A stretch of DNA of 64,000 nt from Janthinobacterium sp. FW305-129. Lineage in GTDB: Bacteria > Pseudomonadota > Gammaproteobacteria > Burkholderiales > Burkholderiaceae_D. The DNA is taken from contig NZ_JACYMM010000008.1 in the NCBI RefSeq assembly GCF_020858115.1, positions 223,004 to 287,003 of the forward strand, in the 5' to 3' direction. Position 1 is the first letter of the stretch, and the number at the start of each line of letters is the position of its first letter. This document shows, in pieces, positions 28,870 to 37,900 of the stretch. The notes beneath the pieces were generated by a model that had not been told where the DNA came from, did not search any database, and worked only from the letters and a program-made list of their open reading frames with translations. Both the position numbers and the translations under genes were made by a program.

Positions 28870-29409
28870 TCAGCCTTCCCGCGCGCCCCGGTCGCGCAGA
28901 TGCGCGAGCACGCGGCGCGGTCCCAGCGCCTGCAGGTCGAACGGCGGCAATTCGATGGCGTCGAGCGTGTTCTTGAACAGCAAGCCCAGTTCCGTATCGC
29001 CTTCCAGGCTCAGGCGGCGGCTGAAGAACAGGGTATCCGGATCTTCCTGGCGCCGCGCCAGCAGCATCAAGTCATGCACGCTGGCGGCGATGCACAGGTC
29101 GGGCACGTCGACATAGCGCTCGGCCACGAACACCGTGCCCTGCCACTCGAAATCGAAGGCGATGCCCGCGTCCAGCAGGCGCAAACGCAAGCTGCGCCCT
29201 TCCAGGCTGCGCCGCACGTCGTCGGGCAATTGCGGCGCCAGCAGGCGGTTCAAGCCTTGCACGAACAGCCAGGAGGCGGGATACGGCGGCAGCTTGGACA
29301 GCAATTCGGCCAGCGGTTCGGGCAGCCGGTACGACATGGCGGGCTTGCTCAGGCCGGGTTTGGCCGGAACCGGGGCCGGGACGGGCAATCTTTCCAGTTG
29401 ATCTTGCAT
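28870..29409 (-). CDS. ubiT: UbiT, SCP2-domain accessory factor for O2-independent ubiquinone synthesis
   Basis: 179 aa from the ATG at 29409, preceded by AAGGAAG; a TTG at 29433 is less likely. It has an SCP2 sterol-carrier-like lipid-binding domain (LLAPQLPDDVRRSLEGRSLRL through RRLSLEGDTELGLLFKNTLD). In enteric bacteria UbiT binds ubiquinone intermediates and is essential for the anaerobic pathway. It is the last gene of ubiU-ubiV-ubiT. Confidence 0.9.
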   Translation of the reverse strand: MQDQLERLPVPAPVPAKPGLSKPAMSYRLPEPLAELLSKLPPYPASWLFVQGLNRLLAPQLPDDVRRSLEGRSLRLRLLDAGIAFDFEWQGTVFVAERYVDVPDLCIAASVHDLMLLARRQEDPDTLFFSRRLSLEGDTELGLLFKNTLDAIELPPFDLQALGPRRVLAHLRDRGAREG

Positions 29410-29429
29410 GGTGCTTCCTTTCGAGGCGT

Positions 29430-30326
29430 TCAATGGGCGGCGTGCTGTTCCATGCCAGGCTGGCCGTGCCAGTAACCGTCGCAGGCGCCGGCTGGCTGGC
29501 AGGCCGCCAGCTGGGCCTGGGCGCCCACGCCGCTGACCTGCCCTCGGCGGGCACGGTCAAAGATGGCGATCACCTGTTCCGTATGCATGGCCTGCGGGCT
29601 GATGCGCGCCACCGACACGCCCATGTCGCGCATGGCGTCCAGTTCGCGCACCAGGTTGTAGACGAGCGCCGACTGCGTCTGCGTGCCGTTCAATACGAGG
29701 AAGGGCACTTCGTCGCGCGTGCGCAGCAGCAGGCCGTCCGGCTCTTCCAGGCAGCTGTAGCCGCAATCGTCCTTCGGCAGGTTGCGGTTGCGCGCCGTGA
29801 AGCAGCGCGCGGAAAACGCCAGCGGCATGCGGCCGTAGGCGAACACCTCCGTCTCCAGCCCTTCCGGTTTCTGACGCTGCATCTCGGCCAGCGCCGTCTG
29901 CCCCATTTCCAGCGGCATCACCCAGCGCCGCGCACCGAGGCGCGCCAGCAGTTGCAGGCTGGGACCATTGAACAGGTTCAGATGGGGACCGGCGACGAAG
30001 GACGTTCCCTTTTCCATGCAGTGCACGGCGCCCATGTCGTTGGCCTCGACGCTGTAGCGGCCATTGCCCGTGATGCGGCGCAGCGTCGCCAGTTCGGCGC
30101 CCGCCTCGATCAGCGCCTGCGTCGACAGCACCACTTCCTTGCCGGCGGCGGCCAGCATGTCGGCAATATCGAGCCAGTCGGCCAGGCGCAGCTCATGCCG
30201 GCGCGAACAGACGGTTTCGCCCAGGTACACGATATCGACGGCGGTGCCGGCGATCTGCTGGTAAAACTCGAAGACGGTGGCGCGCGGCCAGTAGTACAGC
30301 AAGGGGCCCAAAGAGAGTTTTAGCAT
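29430..30326 (-). CDS. ubiV: UbiV, U32-family O2-independent ubiquinone hydroxylation protein
   Basis: 298 aa U32 peptidase-family protein that with UbiU performs oxygen-independent hydroxylations. The four expected 4Fe-4S ligands are present: C40, C175, C188 and C192 (SARCF ... DDCGYSC). It lies between ubiU and ubiT, 20 bases before the ubiT ATG. The last 25 residues carry two more cysteines (AACQPAGAC), a lineage-specific tail. Confidence 0.93.
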   Translation of the reverse strand: MLKLSLGPLLYYWPRATVFEFYQQIAGTAVDIVYLGETVCSRRHELRLADWLDIADMLAAAGKEVVLSTQALIEAGAELATLRRITGNGRYSVEANDMGAVHCMEKGTSFVAGPHLNLFNGPSLQLLARLGARRWVMPLEMGQTALAEMQRQKPEGLETEVFAYGRMPLAFSARCFTARNRNLPKDDCGYSCLEEPDGLLLRTRDEVPFLVLNGTQTQSALVYNLVRELDAMRDMGVSVARISPQAMHTEQVIAIFDRARRGQVSGVGAQAQLAACQPAGACDGYWHGQPGMEQHAAH

Positions 30327-30452
30327 GCCTTTTCCAATATTTTTAAAGTGACAAAACCGTAGCGAGCGGCTCGCGGCGGGGCCGAGAAGCGCAGCCGTGC
30401 TCCAGCACGGTGAGCATCGCAGGCCGCGCCCCGGGACGCGCAGCAGGTTTTG

Positions 30453-31490
30453 CTATTTCCAGGAGCGGTGATACGCGCCCAAGGTGTGCTGCTGACCCTC
30501 GGCCAGCTTGTCCATGGCCGCCATCCAGCCTGGCTTGACGGCGTAGCGCGCATTGCCTTCGCGGCAGGCGTCGATCGCCTCGCGCCATACGCGCGTCACC
30601 TGCGCGACATACGCGGGGCTGCGCTGGCGCCCTTCGATCTTCACGGCGCGCACGCCCATGGCGATCAGTTGCGGCAGCAGCGCCAGCGTGTTCAGGCTGG
30701 CCGGCTCCTCGATGGCGTAATACTCTTCGTCGTTGACTTCGAAGCGCCCCTTGCACAGGGTCGGGTAGCTGGCGTTTTCACCGGGTGCGTAGCGGTCGAT
30801 CAGCACGCCGTTCAGGCGCGATTCGAGGCCGTTCGGCGTTTCCAGCCAGCGCACGGATTTCGCCGGCGAGCACACGCCGTGGGTGTTCGGCGCCTCGCCT
30901 GTCGCATACGAGGACAGCGCGCAGCGCCCCTCGACCATCACGCACAGGCTGCCGAAGCCGAAGACCTCGATCTCGACTTCCGTCTTGCTGATCAATTGCT
31001 CGACCTGCGCCATCGACAGCACGCGCGGCAGCACGGCGCGGGCGATGCCGAAATGTTCGTGGTAAAAATTGATGGCTTCGTAGTTGGTGGCCGAGCCCTG
31101 CACGGACAGGTGCAGGCGCAGCTGCGGGTGGTGCTGGGCCGCGTAGGCCATCAAGCCCGGGTCGGCGACGATCATGGCGTCGATGCCGGCCTGCGCGGCG
31201 CGGTCGATGGCGCTGCGCCACACGGCCCAGTTGTGCGGCTGCGGATAGGTGTTCAGCGCCAGCAGCACCTTGCGTCCATATTGATGGGCGTAGCGCACGC
31301 CCTCGGCAATGGCCTTCTCGTCGAAATTGAGGCCGGCGAAATTGCGCGCATTGGTGGCGTCGCGAAAGCCCAGGTAAACGGTGTCGGCGCCATTGTCGAC
31401 GGCCGCTTTCAAGGCGGGCAGGCTGCCGGCGGGGCAGACCAGTTCCAGCGGTCCGGCCACGCGGGTGGCGGTGGTTGATTCAAGCATCAT
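30453..31490 (-). CDS. ubiU: UbiU, U32-family O2-independent ubiquinone hydroxylation protein
   Basis: 345 aa partner of UbiV. Its iron-sulfur ligands are C183, C190, C207 and C246, in the FGFGSLCVMVEGRCALSSY and THGVCSPAK segments that mark UbiU. Either of two adjacent ATG codons (31490, 31487) could be the start. A 126-base GC-rich gap with a small hairpin (CCGTGCT/AGCACGG, 30395-30410) separates it from ubiV, so there may be internal processing. The operon is presumably anaerobic; see the site at 31553-31566. Confidence 0.93.
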   Translation of the reverse strand: MMLESTTATRVAGPLELVCPAGSLPALKAAVDNGADTVYLGFRDATNARNFAGLNFDEKAIAEGVRYAHQYGRKVLLALNTYPQPHNWAVWRSAIDRAAQAGIDAMIVADPGLMAYAAQHHPQLRLHLSVQGSATNYEAINFYHEHFGIARAVLPRVLSMAQVEQLISKTEVEIEVFGFGSLCVMVEGRCALSSYATGEAPNTHGVCSPAKSVRWLETPNGLESRLNGVLIDRYAPGENASYPTLCKGRFEVNDEEYYAIEEPASLNTLALLPQLIAMGVRAVKIEGRQRSPAYVAQVTRVWREAIDACREGNARYAVKPGWMAAMDKLAEGQQHTLGAYHRSWK

Positions 31491-31552
31491 GATTTCACAG
31501 TCCTGTATCGGCTCAGGGTGCAGACTATAGCCCCGCCCATGCCGCCCAGTCC

Positions 31553-31566
31553 TTGACGCAGGTGAA
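31553..31566 (-). promoter_or_regulatory. FNR-like site upstream of ubiU
   Basis: Read on the gene strand this is TTCACCTGCGTCAA, 63 bases upstream of ubiU. The same 14-mer with one change (TTCACCTGCATCAA) stands in the same orientation upstream of nrdD at 32079. Both resemble an FNR dyad with one good half. In enteric bacteria ubiUVT is FNR-controlled. Confidence 0.5.
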
Positions 31567-31652
31567 GGAATGCATGCATGGCCGGCGCGCCTTCAACTTG
31601 CTTGACCTGGCTGTAAAATGCCCCCCCTTTTCTCCCTCTTCGATTGCCCGCC

Positions 31653-32069
31653 ATGACCCGCAAACCGCTGCTGATTTTTCTTCTGACCCTGTTCCTCACC
31701 GCGCTGCAAGTACAGTGCGCCGGCCCGGCCGATGGCTATGACGCGGGGACCATCTCCGTGCTGTCGCCCGAAGTGCTGGGCGCCTATCCGGGCGTGCTGC
31801 TGCTGTTCCTGCTGGCCGTGTTCGCGCGCCGCCAACTGCCGCTGCTGCGTCAGGCCGCCATCTGCACGGGCCTGCTGGCCATCTACTGGCTGCTGGCCAA
31901 TTACGTCACCTTCGACGCGCGCGTGGCCAGCTGGAGCACCTACTCGCCGCTGGAAATCTGGGCCCACGTGCTGCCCGCCTCCATCGCCAGCATCGCCGCC
32001 TGCGGCGCCGCGTTCTTTTTCGCGAGCTGGCTGATCCTGCGCGAAACGCGCTGGAACAAAACCGGCTGA
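31653..32069 (+). CDS. Small hypothetical inner-membrane protein
   Basis: 138 aa, unrecognised. The ATG at 31653 is used; an in-frame TTG lies at 31644. Four hydrophobic segments are visible (about residues 5-21, 45-60, 68-86 and 107-130), with a short charged C-terminus (RETRWNKTG). It lies divergent from ubiU and upstream of nrdD, in the anaerobic block. Confidence 0.7.
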   Translation: MTRKPLLIFLLTLFLTALQVQCAGPADGYDAGTISVLSPEVLGAYPGVLLLFLLAVFARRQLPLLRQAAICTGLLAIYWLLANYVTFDARVASWSTYSPLEIWAHVLPASIASIAACGAAFFFASWLILRETRWNKTG

Positions 32070-32078
32070 GGTGTATTT

Positions 32079-32092
32079 TTCACCTGCATCAA
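32079..32092 (+). promoter_or_regulatory. FNR-like site upstream of nrdD
   Basis: TTCACCTGCATCAA, 95 bases upstream of the nrdD ATG; its complement TTGATGCAGGTGAA contains a perfect TTGAT half-site. It is nearly identical to the site in front of ubiU. Confidence 0.5.
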
Positions 32093-32187
32093 GGATTCGC
32101 CACGCAACTGCACGCGCCCTTTGACGCCACTATATTTAGTGATTAATCTCCATTAAAACACCGCATGTTGTGTTTATTGGAGGTTTC

Positions 32188-33936
32188 ATGACGACAAATG
32201 CAGTTCCATCCATGCGCGGCCAGGTCGACGTCGCCGCGTCCATCAATGAATACCTGGACCGGCGCGACTGGCGTGTCAACGCCAACGCCAACCAGGGTTA
32301 CTCGCTGGGCGGCCTGATACTCAACGTGTCGGGCAAGGTCATCGCCAACTACTGGCTGGACCAGGTGTATCCGCCGGAAGTGGGCGCCGCGCACCGCGAA
32401 GCGGCGCTGCACATCCACGACCTCGACATGCTGGCCGGCTATTGCGCCGGCTGGTCGCTGCGCACCCTGCTGCACGAAGGCTTGAATGGCGTGCCGGGCA
32501 AGATCGAATCGGGCCCGCCCAAGCACATGTCGAGCGCCATCGGCCAGATCGTCAACTTCCTCGGCACCCTGCAAAACGAGTGGGCCGGCGCGCAGGCGTT
32601 CAGCTCCTTCGACACCTACATGGCGCCCTACATCCGCAAGGACAGCCTGCGCTACGAAGACGTGCGCCAGTACATGCAGGAGCTGATCTTCAACCTCAAC
32701 GTGCCATCGCGCTGGGGCACGCAGACGCCATTCACCAACCTCACCTTCGACTGGGTCTGCCCGGACGACCTGCGCGAGCAGATTCCCGTCATCGCCGGCC
32801 AGGAAATGGACTTCAGCTATGGCGAGCTGCAGGCGGAAATGGACATGATCAACCGCGCCTACATCGAGATCATGATGGCGGGCGACGCCAAGGGCAGAGT
32901 CTTCACCTTTCCCATCCCCACCTATAACATCACCGAGGATTTCGACTGGCATAGCGAAAACGCGGAACGCCTGTTCGAGATGACGGCCCGCTACGGCCTG
33001 CCCTATTTCCAGAATTTCATCAATTCGGAGCTCAAGCCGAACATGATCCGCTCCATGTGCTGCCGCTTGCAGCTGGACTTGCGCGAACTGCTGAAACGGG
33101 GCAATGGCCTGTTCGGTTCCGCCGAGCAGACGGGTTCCCTGGGCGTGGTGACGATCAACTGCGCGCGCCTGGGCCATTTGTGGCGCGGCGACGAACCAGC
33201 CTTGATGGCGGACCTGGACCGCCTGCTGGAACTGGGCAAGAGCAGCCTGGAAATCAAGCGCCGCACCATTGAGGAATTGATGCAGCAAGGCCTGTTCCCG
33301 TACACGAAGCGCTACCTTGGCACCCTGCGCAACCACTTTTCCACCTTGGGGGTGAACGGCATCAACGAGATGATCCGCAATTTCAGCGGCGACGCCTGGG
33401 ACATCACGTCCGCCGAGGGCCATGCGCTGGCGATACGCCTGCTCGACCACGTGCGCGCCCGCATGGTGCAATTCCAGGAAGAGACGGGGCATATGTACAA
33501 CCTGGAAGCGACACCGGCCGAAGGCACGACGTACCGCTTCGCCCGCGAAGACCGCAAGCGCTATCCCGCCATCCTGCAGGCGGGCACGCCGGACAATCCG
33601 TATTACACGAACTCGTCGCAGCTGCCCGTCGGGCATACGGACGACCCGTTCGAGGCGCTGGAATTGCAGGACGCGCTGCAGCGCAAGTACACGGGCGGCA
33701 CGGTGCTGCATTTGTACATGACGGAAGCGCTGTCCGACGCGAACGCCTGCCGCGAGCTGGTAAAGCGCGCCCTGAGCCGCTTCTCGCTGCCCTATATCAC
33801 CGTCACGCCCACGTTTTCCATCTGCCCGCGCCACGGCTACCTGGCCGGCAAACATGAATTCTGCCCCACCTGCGACGCGGAGCTGATCGCCCGCAAGCAG
33901 GCCCACATTGTTCCATCACTTGAGGAAACGCCATGA
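32188..33936 (+). CDS. nrdD: Class III anaerobic ribonucleotide reductase, large catalytic part
   Basis: 582 aa from the ATG at 32188 with GGAGG upstream. It reduces ribonucleoside triphosphates without oxygen. The 10-stranded barrel signatures are seen (PKHMSSAIGQIVNFLGTLQNEWAGAQ, FTNLTFDW, TYRFAREDRKRYP) and the zinc-type site CPRHGYLAGKHEFCPTC lies near the C-terminus. The N-terminal ATP-cone of enteric NrdD is missing. Most strikingly the glycyl-radical tail (RVxGY) is absent: the chain ends 30 residues after the zinc site and the tail is encoded by the next, overlapping gene. Confidence 0.92.
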   Translation: MTTNAVPSMRGQVDVAASINEYLDRRDWRVNANANQGYSLGGLILNVSGKVIANYWLDQVYPPEVGAAHREAALHIHDLDMLAGYCAGWSLRTLLHEGLNGVPGKIESGPPKHMSSAIGQIVNFLGTLQNEWAGAQAFSSFDTYMAPYIRKDSLRYEDVRQYMQELIFNLNVPSRWGTQTPFTNLTFDWVCPDDLREQIPVIAGQEMDFSYGELQAEMDMINRAYIEIMMAGDAKGRVFTFPIPTYNITEDFDWHSENAERLFEMTARYGLPYFQNFINSELKPNMIRSMCCRLQLDLRELLKRGNGLFGSAEQTGSLGVVTINCARLGHLWRGDEPALMADLDRLLELGKSSLEIKRRTIEELMQQGLFPYTKRYLGTLRNHFSTLGVNGINEMIRNFSGDAWDITSAEGHALAIRLLDHVRARMVQFQEETGHMYNLEATPAEGTTYRFAREDRKRYPAILQAGTPDNPYYTNSSQLPVGHTDDPFEALELQDALQRKYTGGTVLHLYMTEALSDANACRELVKRALSRFSLPYITVTPTFSICPRHGYLAGKHEFCPTCDAELIARKQAHIVPSLEETP

Positions 33937-34130
33937 ATGCACGTCCCGACTTCACTCCCGCCATCACCCTGCTCGACACCGAACGCCAGCGCTGCGAAAT
34001 CTGGACCCGCGTGATGGGCTACCACCGCCCCGTCGCCTCGTTCAACATCGGCAAGCAGGGCGAATTCCACGAGCGCCAGTACTTTACGGAAGCGAGCGCC
34101 CGGGTAGGCCTGCCCGCCTGCCATGGCTGA
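33933..34130 (+). CDS. Separate glycyl-radical subunit of class III ribonucleotide reductase
   Basis: 65 aa. CEIWTRVMGYHRPVASFNIG (21-40) is the glycyl-radical loop that normally forms the C-terminal end of NrdD; G29 is the radical residue, followed by GKQGEFHERQYF. Its own ribosome site GAGGAAA precedes the ATG, which overlaps the nrdD stop (ATGA), so it is made as a separate peptide and not by frameshift. It overlaps nrdG by 8 bases. It must pair non-covalently with the 582-aa chain, as the spare-part protein GrcA does with pyruvate formate-lyase. Confidence 0.88.
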   Translation: MNARPDFTPAITLLDTERQRCEIWTRVMGYHRPVASFNIGKQGEFHERQYFTEASARVGLPACHG

Positions 34131-34827
34131 GTTGAAAGTGGGCGGCCTGACGCCCTTTTCCGCCACCGACTACCCGGGCAAGCTGGCGGCCGTGGTCTTC
34201 GTGCAGGGCTGCCCCTGGCGTTGCGGCTATTGCCACAATCCGCACTTGCAGGCGCGCACGCCGGCAGGCGCCATGCCGTGGCAGGACGTTCTGACCTGGC
34301 TGCGCCGCCGCGTGGGCCTGGTCGACGCCGTCGTCTTCAGCGGCGGCGAGGCGTGCATGGACCCGGCGCTGGGGCGCGCCATGCTGGACATCAAAGCGCT
34401 GGGTTTCGGCATCGGCCTGCACACGGCCTGCATCTATCCGCAGCGCCTGCAGGAAGTGCTGCCCCTGGTCGACTGGGTCGGCTTCGACATCAAGGCGCCG
34501 TTTGCCGACTATCGCCATGTGACCCGCGTGGCCGGCAGCGGCGACCCGGCGCGCGCCTGCCTGGACGCCATCCTTGCCAGCGGCGTCGCCTACGAATGCC
34601 GCACCACGACGCATCCCGACCTGCTGCCGGACGCACAACTGCTGGCCCTGGCCGCCACCCTGGCCGCCAAAGGCGTCGACAACTACGTGCTGCAGCAATT
34701 CCGCGCCGACGGCTGCGTCGATGCGGCGCTGTCCGGCCGGCCCCTGCACGGCTATCCGGCGGCGCCTACTTTGGCGCAAATCGGCGCCATGTTTCCGCAA
34801 TTTACATTCCGTAATCATGGCAGTTGA
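34123..34827 (+). CDS. nrdG: Radical-SAM activase of anaerobic ribonucleotide reductase
   Basis: 234 aa radical-SAM protein that installs the glycyl radical. The cluster motif is C30-x3-C34-x2-C37 (GCPWRCGYCHN), followed by the GGE motif (SGGEACMDP). It is of the longer type annotated as anaerobic RNR-activating protein (about 230 aa) rather than the 154-aa enteric NrdG. Its translation start lies inside the glycyl-radical gene, a coupling that fits its direct substrate. Confidence 0.9.
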   Translation: MAELKVGGLTPFSATDYPGKLAAVVFVQGCPWRCGYCHNPHLQARTPAGAMPWQDVLTWLRRRVGLVDAVVFSGGEACMDPALGRAMLDIKALGFGIGLHTACIYPQRLQEVLPLVDWVGFDIKAPFADYRHVTRVAGSGDPARACLDAILASGVAYECRTTTHPDLLPDAQLLALAATLAAKGVDNYVLQQFRADGCVDAALSGRPLHGYPAAPTLAQIGAMFPQFTFRNHGS

Positions 34828-34897
34828 GCCTGCCGCCACATAATTGCTGAAAGATCCACAAAATTCCCCGTTCTGCAACGCTGAAATGCCTTGCGTG

Positions 34898-34962
34898 CTG
34901 TAATGTATCAACTGTGCCGCGCACCATGCGCAGCACAGCAGATTCCTCCTACAGCATTACAG
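34898..34962. promoter_or_regulatory. Nested stem structure in the leader of the NRPS-like gene
   Basis: An outer pair CTGTAATG (34898-34905) with CATTACAG (34955-34962) encloses an inner 12-base stem, CTGTGCCGCGCA (34912-34923) with TGCGCAGCACAG (34927-34938), one mismatch and a 3-base loop. It ends 13 bases before the start codon, where no good ribosome site is visible. It may be an RNA switch or a regulator site; neither can be decided here. Confidence 0.45.
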
Positions 34963-34975
34963 ATAAGCGTCATCC

Positions 34976-37900
34976 ATGAACGATTTCACCGCAGTCAGTC
35001 CAGGCACCCCGTCCACCCACGCCGACATCCTGTACGGCCCGCCGCGACCGGATTTGCTGCACGAGGAAGTGCTGGCCGACCTGCTGGAAGCGACGGCCCG
35101 CCGCTGTCCCGAACACATCGCTCTGATCGACGGCGAACGCCGCATCAGCTATGCCGAACTCGATGCGCAAGCGGGCCTGGCCGCGTCGCGCCTGGTGGCG
35201 GCCGGCGTCAAGCCCGGCGACATCGTCGGCCTGTGGCTGCCGCGCGGCGCGCATTTGCTGCTGATGCAGGCGGCCATCGCCAAGGCGGGCGCCGCCTGGC
35301 TGCCCGTCGACGAAGACACGCCCGTCGAGCGCCTGCAGGTGTGCCTCGATGACGCCAACGGTGCCGGCGTCGTCAGCTGCGCGCAGTTCGCGCCGCGCCT
35401 GGAGCAGGCCGGCGTCCAGCGCCCCGTGTGGACGGCGGAAAGCCTGCTGGCCCCCGCCGCGCCGGGCGAACTGCTGCCCGCGCGCGGCACAGTCTTGCCC
35501 GAACACCCGGCGTACGTAATCTACACGTCCGGCTCCACGGGCAAGCCCAAGGGCATATTGATCAATCAACGCAGCATCTGCCACTTCCTGCGCAGCGAAA
35601 ACGCCGTGCTGGAAGTGACGCAAAGCGACATCGTCTATCAGGGCTTTTCCGTCGCCTTCGACATGTCATTCGAGGAAATCTGGATCGCCTACCTGGTGGG
35701 CGCCACCCTGTGGCTGGGACCGAAGGAGATTTCGGGCGACCCGGAAGCCTTGCCGCGCGCGCTGGCCGAGAACAAGGTCACCGTTCTCCACGCCGTGCCG
35801 ACCCTGCTGGCCCTGTTCGCCGAGGAAGTGCCCAGTTTGCGTTTGATCAACCTGGGCGGCGAGATGTGCCCGGAATCGCTCGTCGAGCGCTGGTCGCGCC
35901 CGGGCCGCGCCATGTTCAACACCTATGGCCCCACGGAGGCGACCGTCTCGTGCAGCCTGGCGCGTTTGCGGCCCGGGGAACCCGTCACCATCGGCACGCC
36001 GCTGCCCAACTACGGCTTGCTGGTGCTGCAGGTGGCCGAGTCCGGAGAAAACCGTCCCTTGACATTGCTGGCGCGCGGCGAAACGGGGGAATTGTGCATC
36101 ATCGGCCCCGGCCTGGCCGAGGGCTACCTGGGCCGGCCCGACCTGACGGTGGAAAAATTCCTGCCCAATCCCTGGGCGAGCACCGACGACGACGCGCGCC
36201 TGTACCGCACGGGCGACCTGGCACGCATCGATGCGGACGGCCAGGTGCTGTGCCTGGGCCGCGCCGACGACCAGGTCAAGATACGCGGCTTCCGCGTGGA
36301 ACTGGGCGAGATCGAAGCCGTGCTGGCGCAGCAGCCGGGCGTGGGCACGGTGGCCGTCCTGCTGCGTAAGGATGACGGCATCGACCAGCTGGTGGCCTAC
36401 ATCGTCGGCAGCGACGAGGCGCCCGAGGACGCCCTGGCGGCGAAAACCCTGCGCGCGGCCCTGAACCTGCATTTGCCGCCCTACATGGTGCCGGGCCGTT
36501 TCGAATTGCTGCCGCTGATGCCGCGCCTGACCTCCGGGAAAATCGACAGGAAAGCCTTGAAAGCCATGCCCCTGTCCGCGCCGCCGGCCGGCGAGGCGGG
36601 TGTATCGGACGTGCCGGAAACGCCGGCCGAAGCGGCCCTGTTCGCCGCCCTGGCCAAGCTTTTCCCCGGCCAGGCGATCTTGCGCCAGCTGGATTTCTTC
36701 AGCGACCTCGGTGGCCACTCCTTCCTGGCCGCGCGCCTGGCATCAAGCCTGCGCGCCGATCCGGCCTACGCCCACATGACGGTGCGCGACATTTACCAGA
36801 ACCGGCAGATCGGCAAGATCGCCGCCATCTTGAACGAAGTGCCCGCGCTGGCCACGCCGGAAGCGGATTGGACGCCGCCGTCGGCCTGGAAGCGCTGGAT
36901 CTGCGGCGCGGCCCAGGCGGCGGCCGTGCCGGGCCTCGTCACCCTGCGCATGGCGCAGTGGATGGCGCCGTTCTTCACCTACCACTTCTTCACGGGGGAC
37001 ACGGGCGACACCGTGCCGCGCGCCATCGCCGCCTCGATCGGCGTGTTCTTGCTCGCGACGCTGGCCGAATTTGCCATTGCGATTGCCGGCAAGTGGCTGA
37101 TCGCCGGGCGTTTGAAACCGGGCAGCTATCCGCTCTGGGGCGTCACGTATTACCGCTGGTGGCTGGCCGACCGCCTGGTCGAATCGGCGCCCGCGTATCT
37201 GCTCAGCGGTTCATCGCTGAACAGCTGGTGGCTGCGCGCGCTGGGCGCGAAAGTGGGCAAGGAAGTGGTCATCGGCTCGATGACCCTGCGCGCGCCCGAC
37301 TTGCTGTCCATCGGCGACAACGTCAGCGTGGGCAATGCCGTCAACTTTGAAAACGCCAGGGTGGAACGGGGCCGCTTGCTGCTGGGCCGGATCCGCATCG
37401 GCGACGATGCCTGCATCAGCTCTTACGCTATCCTGGAAGGCAATACGCAAGTGGGTGCCTTCGGTCACCTGGAGGGGCAATCGGCGCTGGCCGATGGCGC
37501 GGCGGTGCCCGACGGACGCGTGTGGACAGGATCGCCCGCGCGCGACATCGGCCCCTACGACCGGGCCAGCCAGCCGCCGCGCCCCGCCGTCTCACGCCTG
37601 CGCCTGACGGGCGAAACCGTGTTCTTCTGCTTCGGCATGGTCCTCATCGCCGTGCTGTTCTTCATGCCCGTCTTCCCCAGCTTCGTGCTGATCGACTGGT
37701 TCGACGAACGTGAAATGATGCCGTGGCTGCAGGGGCGCGACGTGACGACCCAGCTGGCCCGCTACTTCCTGCTGGCCTTCCCCGCCAGCGCCGTGCTGAT
37801 CGTGCTCACGGCCCTGCTGTCGGCCGCCATCCGCTGGGGCGCGCTGCCCCGCCTGAAGCCGGGCAGCTCGCCCGTGCACAGCAATCTGTATTGCGCCAAG

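Noticed and set aside
31487..31699. 70-codon minus-strand frame upstream of ubiU
   Set aside because: No ribosome site, basic low-complexity composition, and it overlaps the divergent promoter region.
33901..33960. Sequencing frameshift as cause of the nrdD split
   Set aside because: The second gene has its own ribosome site and an ATGA overlap, and the first chain ends cleanly; a split gene explains this better, though family comparison is still the decisive test.
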